Source: Emticicia sp031378345 (lineage in GTDB: Bacteria; Bacteroidota; Bacteroidia; Cytophagales; Spirosomataceae). Taken from it: DNA of 64,000 bases. Shown here one piece after another: positions 45,280 through 52,101 of the stretch. The number at the start of each line of letters is the position of its first letter. Within the stretch, counting starts at the first letter, position 1. The translations under genes were made by a program, and so were the position numbers. The notes beneath the pieces are model-generated. The model did not search any database, had not been told where the DNA came from, and worked only from the letters and a program-made list of their open reading frames with translations. Where the stretch lies: assembly GCA_031378345.1 (NCBI GenBank), contig JANNDY010000056.1, positions 1 to 64,000 on the forward strand. The letters are read 5' to 3'.

Positions 45280-45353
45280 GCACCCCCCCGCCCCTGAAGG
45301 GGTGTTTTTAAAAAATACTTTTAATCTTAAACCCCCCTTTAGGGGACGGGGGT
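45280..45353. repeat. C-rich inverted intergenic repeat
   Basis: ACCCCCCCGCCCCTGAAGGGG and CCCCTTTAGGGGACGGGGGT (20-21 bp) pair as inverted arms, each with its own small hairpin. Same family as 25947-26045. Confidence 0.7.
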
Positions 45354-45359
45354 CTTATT

Positions 45360-45509
45360 ATGGAATTTTTATCAGACCTTTGGAATTTTATTAAAGAACG
45401 AAAAAAATGGTGGCTTATGCCTATGATTGTCGTTCTATTATTGATTGGTGTACTAATAGTTATTGGCGGAGGCTCTGCCATTGCACCATTTATTTACACT
45501 TTATTTTAG
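45360..45509 (+). CDS. DUF5989 (SxtK-like) small membrane protein
   Basis: 49 aa. The N-terminus MEFLSDLWNFIKERKKWWLM and the single membrane helix (about 20-42) with a GGGSAIAPFIYTLF end are the DUF5989 pattern. It is short and easily missed. It follows the carbamoyltransferase after a repeat element and precedes the SxtJ-like gene, the standard order. Its role is unknown; it may hold the carbamoyltransferase at the membrane (inference). Confidence 0.9.
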   Translation: MEFLSDLWNFIKERKKWWLMPMIVVLLLIGVLIVIGGGSAIAPFIYTLF

Positions 45510-45620
45510 CTGTAAGCTTTTAGCTGTTGGCTATTAGCTTTTTGTGGAATTATTGTGTTTGTCAAATAAGAGTTTATTTTTTTTAAGCTAATAGCTGAAC
45601 GCTAATAGCCAAAAGCTAAA
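45510..45620. repeat. Palindromic repeat built of 7-bp units (GCTNTTA), third locus
   Basis: The left arm is GCTGTAA-GCTTTTA-GCTGTTG-GCTATTA-GCTTTTT. The right arm (45582-45618) is the inverse, with CTAATAGCCAAAAGC. It sits inside the carbamoyltransferase operon. Confidence 0.75.
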
Positions 45621-45622
45621 AC

Positions 45623-45985
45623 ATGAAAAAACAAAATAACAAAGAAATCATTCTCACAATAGTTGTGGGTTTGTTGGTATTCTTTTATTTTTTCAAATCA
45701 CCTTGGTTGTTCAATACTGCCTTGGTTTTGGGCATTTTAGGCGTATTTTCAGAATTTGTTTCTGAAAAAATTGCTTGGGTTTGGCTGAAAATTGCTGAAA
45801 TTTTGGGCAGAATCAATTCAACAATATTATTGAGTTTGATATTTTTTATTTTCTTGACACCACTTGCTTTATTGATGAGAATGTTGAAAAAATCTGATTC
45901 TTTGAAATTGAAAAAGATTTCTGGAAGTGTTTATAATGAGCGTAATCATACTTTTGTAGCCAAAGATTTGGAGAATACGTGGTGA
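45623..45985 (+). CDS. SxtJ-family membrane protein
   Basis: 120 aa. Two or three membrane helices (about 10-24, 30-50, 68-90) and a polar C-terminus with ISGSVYNERNHTFVAKDLENTW, the family's conserved end. SxtJ (PF19588) is found beside carbamoyltransferases and DUF5989. Its function is not known. A terminator follows. Confidence 0.85.
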   Translation: MKKQNNKEIILTIVVGLLVFFYFFKSPWLFNTALVLGILGVFSEFVSEKIAWVWLKIAEILGRINSTILLSLIFFIFLTPLALLMRMLKKSDSLKLKKISGSVYNERNHTFVAKDLENTW

Positions 45986-46005
45986 TTTTTCAAGAAATTA
46001 TTTTC

Positions 46006-46036
46006 AAAAAGCACTGCCCAAAATCAGTGCTTTTTG
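46006..46036 (+). terminator. Terminator of the carbamoyltransferase operon
   Basis: AAAAAGCACTG and CAGTGCTTTTT form an 11-bp stem with an 8-nt loop. The DNA from here to fur (46237) is AT-rich, with short ATTCGTC 7-bp repeats near 46134-46166. Confidence 0.85.
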
Positions 46037-46236
46037 TATTTATTTGAGAAAAAATTATCTCTTTTCGTTAAGCTGCTAAAAATATTTAATTTTTTATAAA
46101 CTGCTGATTATAAGTATTTTAAAAACAATTATTCGTCATTCGTCAATTGGATAATTCGTAATTACTACTTAAATTGTTACTTAGGTTTTTTCTTTGTAAT
46201 TTTACTCGAAAATCATATTGAAACCTCGCAAATAAA

Positions 46237-46707
46237 ATGATTGTAAATGCTTCAAACTACAGTTCAGCAAAAAGTATTTTTACGGCGTATTTAGAAACTA
46301 AACAACTCCGAAAAACACCCGAAAGATTTGCTATTTTGGAAGAAATATACTCTCGTGATGACCATTTCGAGGTGGAAGATTTGTATATTTCAATGAAAAA
46401 CAAGAAATATCAAGTTAGTCGTGCAACAGTTTATAATACCTTAGATTTATTGACCGAATGTAGCTTAGTAACAAAACATCAATTTGGCAAAAATCTTGCT
46501 CAGTACGAAAAATCTTACGGAAATCGTCAGCACGACCACTTGATTTGTACAGATTGCCACAAAGTTTCGGAGTTTTGCGACCCTCGCATTCAAAATATTC
46601 AATCTATGGTGGGCGAAATGCTTCATTTTAAAGTAATGCACCATTCTCTGATTTTTTATGGTTCATGTGAAAGAGAGAATTGTGAAAATAAAGTCTTGGT
46701 AAATTAA
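46237..46707 (+). CDS. Fur-family metal-dependent regulator
   Basis: 156 aa. An N-terminal winged helix (RKTPERFAILEEIY, then VSRATVYNTLDLL) and a metal-binding dimer domain with HDHLICTDCHKVSEF (CxxC) and a second Cys pair in GSCERENC, for structural zinc. Fur and PerR are hard to tell apart by eye. It would repress iron-uptake or peroxide genes. It lies 80 bp before purA, a neighbour pair common in Cytophagales. Confidence 0.92.
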   Translation: MIVNASNYSSAKSIFTAYLETKQLRKTPERFAILEEIYSRDDHFEVEDLYISMKNKKYQVSRATVYNTLDLLTECSLVTKHQFGKNLAQYEKSYGNRQHDHLICTDCHKVSEFCDPRIQNIQSMVGEMLHFKVMHHSLIFYGSCERENCENKVLVN

Positions 46708-46787
46708 AAATAAATTGGTTAAATAAATTTTTAGTTTGCAGTAAATAATAATGATTAATTCTGCACGCTACATTCTACATTCAAAAA

Positions 46788-48068
46788 ATGATTGACATTC
46801 TCTTAGGTTTACAATGGGGCGACGAAGGCAAAGGCAAAATCGTTGATGTACTTGCTCCTGATTATCAAGTAGTTGCACGTTTTCAGGGTGGACCAAATGC
46901 TGGGCATACCCTCGAATTCAACGGCAACAAACACGTACTTCACCAAATTCCGTCGGGCATTTTTCGTTCCGATTGCCTGAATGTCATAGGAAATGGTGTA
47001 GTGCTTGACCCAATTATTTTCAGAAAAGAAATCGAGGCTTTGGCAAAGTATAATCTCGAACTTCGCAAGAATTTAGTTATTTCTAAAAAAACTGCGGTCA
47101 TTATTCCAACGCATCGCTTACTGGATGCGGCTTATGAAAAAGCCAAAGGTGATGCCAAAATAGGTTCAACTTTGAAAGGAATTGGACCAGCATATTCCGA
47201 CAAAGTTGCTCGTCAAGGTTTGCGTTTGGGAGATATTCTTTCACCAAATTTCAAAGAAAAATACAATGCTTTGCTTGAAAAACACATTCAAATATTAGAA
47301 TTTTACAAATTTGATTATGATTTGACCGAAGCTGAAAAAGACTTTTTCTCTGCAGTTGAATTTATCAAGGAATTCGATTTGAGAGATACCGAATATGTGG
47401 TAAATGATGCAATGAAAAGTGGTCAAAAAGTTTTGGCTGAAGGTGCTCAAGGTTCATTGTTAGATATTGATTTTGGTTCATATCCTTTCGTAACAAGCTC
47501 CAGCACTACTGCTGCCGGTGTTTGCTCAGGTTTGGGTGTTGCTCCAAATACGATTGGAGAGGTATTTGGAATTTTCAAAGCCTATTGTACTCGTGTTGGA
47601 AGTGGTCCTTTTCCAACCGAATTGCATGATGCTTTGGGTGAAAAAATCCGTCAAGAAGGGCGTGAATTTGGTTCAACAACTGGTCGCCCCCGTCGTACGG
47701 GTTGGTTAGATTTGCCAGCCTTGAAATACAGCATTATGCTCAATGGAGTTACGCAATTGATAATGATGAAAGTTGATGTGTTGAACATCTTGGACGAAGT
47801 AAAAATTTGTACAAACTACCGTTTACCAGATGGAACAATAACCGAGCAAATGCCTTTTGATTTGACCGATACGGACGTTGAACCAATCTACAAATCATTC
47901 AAAGGTTGGGAATGTTCACTTGAAAACTTGCATACTTACGACCAGCTTCCTTCCGAACTTTCAGCTTATATTGATTATTTGGAAGAAGTTTTAGAAATAC
48001 CTATAAGTTTTATTTCAACTGGACCTGACCGTGAAGCTGTTATTTTGCGTGAAGCTGTTCTGGCTTAA
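46788..48068 (+). CDS. purA: Adenylosuccinate synthetase
   Basis: 426 aa. GTP-binding QWGDEGKGKIVD at the start, GPNAGHTL, the IMP-binding SKKTAVIIPTHR and GSTLKGIGPAYSDK, QGSLLDIDFGSYPFVTSSSTT and TTGRPRRTGWLDLP are all present. It makes adenylosuccinate from IMP, aspartate and GTP. Identity is certain. Confidence 0.98.
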   Translation: MIDILLGLQWGDEGKGKIVDVLAPDYQVVARFQGGPNAGHTLEFNGNKHVLHQIPSGIFRSDCLNVIGNGVVLDPIIFRKEIEALAKYNLELRKNLVISKKTAVIIPTHRLLDAAYEKAKGDAKIGSTLKGIGPAYSDKVARQGLRLGDILSPNFKEKYNALLEKHIQILEFYKFDYDLTEAEKDFFSAVEFIKEFDLRDTEYVVNDAMKSGQKVLAEGAQGSLLDIDFGSYPFVTSSSTTAAGVCSGLGVAPNTIGEVFGIFKAYCTRVGSGPFPTELHDALGEKIRQEGREFGSTTGRPRRTGWLDLPALKYSIMLNGVTQLIMMKVDVLNILDEVKICTNYRLPDGTITEQMPFDLTDTDVEPIYKSFKGWECSLENLHTYDQLPSELSAYIDYLEEVLEIPISFISTGPDREAVILREAVLA

Positions 48069-48079
48069 ATATACAAACT

Positions 48080-48122
48080 CCATGTCATGCTTTTTCTGCC
48101 GAAATGGAATTGCATGGCATGG
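48080..48122. repeat. Hairpin with the TGCC..ATGGAA.TG loop core
   Basis: CCATGTCATGC (48080-48090) and GCATGGCATGG (48112-48122) form an 11-bp stem with one G-T pair. The loop holds TGCCGAAATGGAATTG, shared with 50454-50469 and, on the minus strand, 51922-51938. Confidence 0.6.
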
Positions 48123-48169
48123 ATTCATAGGGACTTACTATTTCTATCCACAATTTAGTTATACATGAA

Positions 48170-48688
48170 ATGACTGCCAATTTAGCCAATTATATTTTCA
48201 ACAAAGAAACACTCTACCGCAACTTTGCAATAGAAGCAAAAACGGTAGAGGTTGAAAAGATTGTTGATGAAAAACCAAAAGCTGTTCAAGAAAAAACAAC
48301 ACCTATATCTTCTGTTAAACTCCCAAATATTCTTCTAAAAAACAAAATTTTGATTCTCACAGAAACAATTTCTGATAGTGAAAAAGCCTTTCTTTCAAAG
48401 ATTTTAAATGCAATTGGGACGAACTTAGAACAAGTAGATTTAATAGAACTTTCGAAAGTGCAAAGTATTGATTATCAGGACTTTATCGCTCAAAATGTTA
48501 CTCAAAAATTCATAAGTTTTGGCGTAGGTTTGGGGAAATTAGATTGGAATATATTACTTAATTTATACCAAATAAAGAATGTTGATGGAGTTGATTTTTT
48601 GCTTTCAGACGAACTAAGAATTATTGAAGCAGATATTCAATTAAAGAAAACGCTGTGGGGAGAATTAAAGAAAATGTTTGAAAATTAA
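48170..48688 (+). CDS. Protein with resemblance to DNA polymerase III psi (HolD)
   Basis: 172 aa. The first 55 residues are polar and partly disordered. Residues about 60-172 have the order KILILTETISDSEKAFLSKIL, FGVGLGKLDWNILLN, LLSDELRIIEADIQLKKTLWGELKKMF. That strand and helix order, with a final LKKxLWxxLKxMF, resembles HolD, the psi link of the clamp loader, and its Bacteroidota look-alikes. The match is weak. If right, it would bind the clamp loader; otherwise unknown. It has its own ATG 101 bp after purA. Confidence 0.5.
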   Translation: MTANLANYIFNKETLYRNFAIEAKTVEVEKIVDEKPKAVQEKTTPISSVKLPNILLKNKILILTETISDSEKAFLSKILNAIGTNLEQVDLIELSKVQSIDYQDFIAQNVTQKFISFGVGLGKLDWNILLNLYQIKNVDGVDFLLSDELRIIEADIQLKKTLWGELKKMFEN

Positions 48689-48757
48689 GAAATTCTCCCA
48701 AAACAAAAAAAACAATTTAGGCTACAAAACTGTTGAATAATTATCAAATGATAATTT

Positions 48758-49726
48758 ATGATTACACAGTCTGATTTAAAAAAATACCGTGCTTTGGGTG
48801 ATGAGGATGCCGATAAAATTATACAGCAATTAGTAGAGCAAGAAGGCATAGGGTTTGTTCGGCAAATGATGCCTTATTTGTCTGATTATCAGGATGTTAG
48901 CTTTCAAAATCAACCAAATATTCTACAAGATTTTCTTTCAAAAAACGCTTTTTTTCCTACCTTTTTCGATAAAAAACAACTCATTCGAGCAACAGATTTT
49001 TACCGTGAAAATCAACAAAATATTGGTTTAGTTTTGGGACTTTATTCGTTGCCTTATTGCTATTTGGGTGCTGACGGAGCGAGGGTTCTTTTTATGTCTG
49101 AACGCATCAGAAATGACACTTATAAACGTTTGCTTGAAACTGGAAATTTTTTGAAAGCTGTGATGAGTTTTGACAATTGGTCGGAGCAAAAAATCTTTGC
49201 TATTTGCTTGAAAGTCAGGCTTTTACATGCTGCCATTCGATATTTTACATTGCATAGTAATCGCTGGGATATCACTTGGGGATTTCCAATAAATCAGGAA
49301 GATATGTTGGGTACAAATATGGCGTTTTCGCTCGTAGTTTTGCGTGGAATGGAAAAATTGGGCTACAAAATTGATGAATCTTACGAAAATGCTTACCTAA
49401 ATACTTGGAATGTTATTGGTTTTTTATTGGGCGTAAAACCTGAAATTTTGCCAAATAATTATTCCGAAGCTGTAAAAATTGATAGATTAATTTCGCAAAG
49501 ACAATTTAGACAATCATCTGAAAGTCAGGTACTTACTGCTTCTTTGATTGGCGTAATAAGAGGTTTTGCTCCAAACAAACTTACTGCAGATTTACTGCAA
49601 GAACAATCACGATTTTTGCTTGGAAAAAAATATGCAGAAATGCTTGGCATAGAAGAAACAAATATACCAAACACTTTGTTGAAAGTATATAATAAGACCT
49701 CAGTTTTGATGTCGAAAATATTTTAA
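48758..49726 (+). CDS. Oxygenase MpaB family protein (DUF2236)
   Basis: 322 aa, all-helical. RLLHAAIRYFTLHSNRWDITWGFPINQEDMLG (read in parts) and FSLVVLRGMEKLGYKID are the family marks, with His and Arg residues in the RLLHAAIRYF and LHSNRW segments likely to bind haem. The family includes mycophenolate-pathway MpaB and rubber oxygenase (Lcp) relatives. Substrate unknown. Confidence 0.87.
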   Translation: MITQSDLKKYRALGDEDADKIIQQLVEQEGIGFVRQMMPYLSDYQDVSFQNQPNILQDFLSKNAFFPTFFDKKQLIRATDFYRENQQNIGLVLGLYSLPYCYLGADGARVLFMSERIRNDTYKRLLETGNFLKAVMSFDNWSEQKIFAICLKVRLLHAAIRYFTLHSNRWDITWGFPINQEDMLGTNMAFSLVVLRGMEKLGYKIDESYENAYLNTWNVIGFLLGVKPEILPNNYSEAVKIDRLISQRQFRQSSESQVLTASLIGVIRGFAPNKLTADLLQEQSRFLLGKKYAEMLGIEETNIPNTLLKVYNKTSVLMSKIF

Positions 49727-49729
49727 ATA

Positions 49730-49776
49730 CCTCACCCAACGGCAGCGGCCGACCGTCCTCCCCAAAAGGAAGGGCT
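49730..49776. repeat. C-rich intergenic repeat with a GC-rich insert
   Basis: CCTCACCCAAC is followed by GGCAGCGGCCGACCG and then TCCTCCCCAAAAGGAAGGG. Compared with the plain CCTCACCCC-type family member, extra GC-rich bases sit in the left arm. Confidence 0.55.
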
Positions 49777-49791
49777 CATGTTTAGAGTAAA

Positions 49792-50433
49792 ATGTCAAAA
49801 GAAAAAATAAGACAAGCCTATTCCGAATACTTGCTTGAAAATGGTAAGATTCCAGAATCAATTTTTGTTTTTTGCAAGAAAATAAAAATTAAAGAAAAAT
49901 CTTTTTATGAAGAATTCGCTTCGTTTTCACAAATAGAAAGTGAGATTTGGAAGGAGTTTTTTATGGAAGCAAGAGTTACGGCAGAAAGTGAAGAGGTTTA
50001 TCAAAACTACTCAGTTCGAGAGAAAATGTTAGCTTTTTTATATACTTGGATAGAGGTTTTGAAAAATAACCGAAGTTATATTTTGAAAACCTATGAAGGT
50101 TTTGAGAAGCCAATTTATATAAAATCGACTCCTCAAATGGCAGATTTTAAAAATTCATTTTTCGATTTTATGAATGAACTTTTGATGGAAGCCCGTGAAA
50201 CCCGTGAAGTAGAACCAAGGGCAATTCCACAGCTAATGCAGCGGTATCCAGACCTTTTTTGGTTAGAAACCCTCTTTATTTTAGATTTTTGGATAAACGA
50301 CACAAGTAAAGCTTTCGAGAAAACAGATACTTTGATTGAAAAAGGGGTAAATACCGCCTTTGATTTATTGGCTCGCTCACCCTTCGATGCCTTGTTTGAT
50401 TTAGGAAAATTTATTTTTCAGAACCGTAAGTAA
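49792..50433 (+). CDS. TetR-fold protein paired with an ABC1 kinase (COQ9-like pairing)
   Basis: 213 aa, all helical. The N-terminal helix-turn-helix resembles TetR (IRQAYSEYLLENGKIPESIFVFCKKIKIKEKSFYEEF, read in parts), but the recognition region is Lys-rich and lacks the usual TetR signature. The C-terminal half (about 70-213) is a ligand or lipid-binding type bundle. It lies 105 bp upstream of an ABC1 kinase. In mitochondria the TetR-fold protein Coq9 works with the kinase Coq8; the pairing here is similar, but that it is functional is inference. It could equally be a plain regulator. Confidence 0.7.
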   Translation: MSKEKIRQAYSEYLLENGKIPESIFVFCKKIKIKEKSFYEEFASFSQIESEIWKEFFMEARVTAESEEVYQNYSVREKMLAFLYTWIEVLKNNRSYILKTYEGFEKPIYIKSTPQMADFKNSFFDFMNELLMEARETREVEPRAIPQLMQRYPDLFWLETLFILDFWINDTSKAFEKTDTLIEKGVNTAFDLLARSPFDALFDLGKFIFQNRK

Positions 50434-50437
50434 TTTG

Positions 50438-50532
50438 AGAATGAGTGATTTGGTGCCGCAGTGGAACTGAATGTGTGATTTATTATAGTTGAAGATAATC
50501 ACTAATTCACTCAATCACACATTCACTCAATA
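50438..50532. repeat. Palindromic repeat built of 8-bp units with the shared loop core
   Basis: AATCACTA-ATTCACTC-AATCACAC-ATTCACTC (50498-50529) repeats with an 8-bp period. The left arm (50440-50482) is its inverted, more worn partner with GAGTGATT and TGTGTGATT. Inside the left arm is TGCCGCAGTGGAACTG (50454-50469), the core shared with 48097 and 51922. Confidence 0.65.
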
Positions 50533-50538
50533 AAAAAT

Positions 50539-51873
50539 ATGAATTCACAAGAAAGTATCCCCACATCGAAAGTTGCACGAGCAACACAATTTGCTAAGGC
50601 TGGCGTAAAAGTTGGTGGCAATTATATCAAACATTATAGCAAAAAAATCTTTGATTCGTCATTGACAAAAGAGCAACTTCATCAAGAAAATGCTACCGAT
50701 GTATATGAAACTTTGAGCAATTTGAAAGGTAGTGCTTTGAAAGTTGCTCAAATGATGAGCATGGACAAAAACTTGCTTCCACGTGCCTATACCGACAAAT
50801 TTGCTATGGCACAATACTCTGCACCGCCCTTGTCTGGACCTTTAGTTATCAAAACTTTCAAGAAATATTTCGATAAATCACCCTCCGAAATGTTTGATAC
50901 TTTTGACTTGAAAGCCGAAAATGCAGCTTCAATTGGACAAGTGCATAAAGCAACTAAAGATGGTAAAAATTTGGCAGTAAAAATTCAATATCCAGGCATT
51001 GCCGACAGTATAAGTTCTGATTTGAAAATGGCTCGACCGCTGGCAGTTCAATTATTAAATTTGAATGATGCCGAAATTGATCGTTATTTTAGGGAGGTAG
51101 AAGACAAATTGCTCGAGGAATCGAATTACGATTTAGAGTTGCGGCGTTCAATCCAAATAACAAATGCTTGTAGCCATATTCCAGATTTGTTTTTCCCGAA
51201 ATACTACCCAGAATACTCCTCTAAGCGTATTTTGACAATGGATTGGATAGAAGGACAGCATTTGAAAGAGTTTTTGGACACCAATCCTTCACAAGAAATT
51301 CGAAATAAAATCGGTCAAACGCTTTGGGATTTTTATGATTTTCAGATGCATACGCTTCGTCAAGTGCATGCCGACCCGCATCCAGGAAATTTTTTGATGA
51401 CAAACGATGGGCGTTTGGGCGTGATAGATTTTGGTTGTGTAAAAGTGATTCCAGAAGATTATTACGACAATTATTTTGCTTTAATAAACCCCGATACGCT
51501 GCAAAATGAAGCTGAAATTCAAAGAATTTTCTGGACTTTGGAGTTTATTGTAGAAGAAGATTCACCTAAAAATCGTGTCTTTTTCTCAGATTTATTCAAG
51601 AAAATGATTGAATTATTGGGTCGTCCGTTCAATGCCAATACTTTTGATTTTGGACAAAGTGGTTATGTTGAAGAAATTTATAGTTTCTTTGAATATGTTG
51701 CCAAAATGCCCGAGCTTCGAGATTCAAAAGCGGCACGTGGTTCGCAGCATGGTTTGTATGTAAATCGAACCTACTTTGGACTTTATACAATTTTAAATGA
51801 TTTGAAAGCCGAAATAAAAACTACTAAACCAGATTGGTTGACACCGAGGCATTTGAAGGAAGAGTTGGTTTGA
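50539..51873 (+). CDS. ABC1/UbiB atypical kinase
   Basis: 444 aa. The family's KxGQ-type extension is SNLKGSALKVAQMMSM (about residues 55-70). Nucleotide-binding residues are in ASIGQVHKA and NLAVKIQYPG, a DYDLELRR-type ESNYDLELRR, and the catalytic HADPHPGNFLM and VIDFGCVK (HxDxxxxN and DFG). It is an atypical kinase/ATPase often tied to quinone or lipid work. The upstream gene is TetR-fold. A hairpin terminator follows. Confidence 0.93.
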   Translation: MNSQESIPTSKVARATQFAKAGVKVGGNYIKHYSKKIFDSSLTKEQLHQENATDVYETLSNLKGSALKVAQMMSMDKNLLPRAYTDKFAMAQYSAPPLSGPLVIKTFKKYFDKSPSEMFDTFDLKAENAASIGQVHKATKDGKNLAVKIQYPGIADSISSDLKMARPLAVQLLNLNDAEIDRYFREVEDKLLEESNYDLELRRSIQITNACSHIPDLFFPKYYPEYSSKRILTMDWIEGQHLKEFLDTNPSQEIRNKIGQTLWDFYDFQMHTLRQVHADPHPGNFLMTNDGRLGVIDFGCVKVIPEDYYDNYFALINPDTLQNEAEIQRIFWTLEFIVEEDSPKNRVFFSDLFKKMIELLGRPFNANTFDFGQSGYVEEIYSFFEYVAKMPELRDSKAARGSQHGLYVNRTYFGLYTILNDLKAEIKTTKPDWLTPRHLKEELV

Positions 51874-51905
51874 TTTGTAATGATTTGATATTTATTTTAT
51901 TCGCC

Positions 51906-51957
51906 AGTAGAGACGTTGCACTGCAATTCCATTGTGGCAACGTCTCTACTTTTTTTA
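51906..51957. terminator. Terminator hairpin of the GTAGAGACGTTGC dispersed-repeat type
   Basis: AGTAGAGACGTTGC and GCAACGTCTCTACT form a 14-bp stem followed by a T tract, so it ends the ABC1 transcript. The loop read on the minus strand is CACAATGGAATTGCAGT, related to the loop of 48080-48122. I recall similar hairpins as dispersed repeats in cyanobacteria and Bacteroidota. Confidence 0.75.
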
Positions 51958-52101
51958 CACCAAATCATTGTATAATTCCACAATTTGGATTTATTTTGTT
52001 TAAACTTTTAACCTATAAATCACGTAGAATAATTTTTCAAATTGTTTCTCAAAAGCAATTTGAAATCGTGTTGCCGATTCGATTGCCCTACGAATAAACC
52101 T

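Noticed and set aside
52042..52101. 20-residue upstream extension of the GH97 protein
   Set aside because: It contains Cys and Lys and no signal-like region, while the later ATG gives a clean signal peptide.
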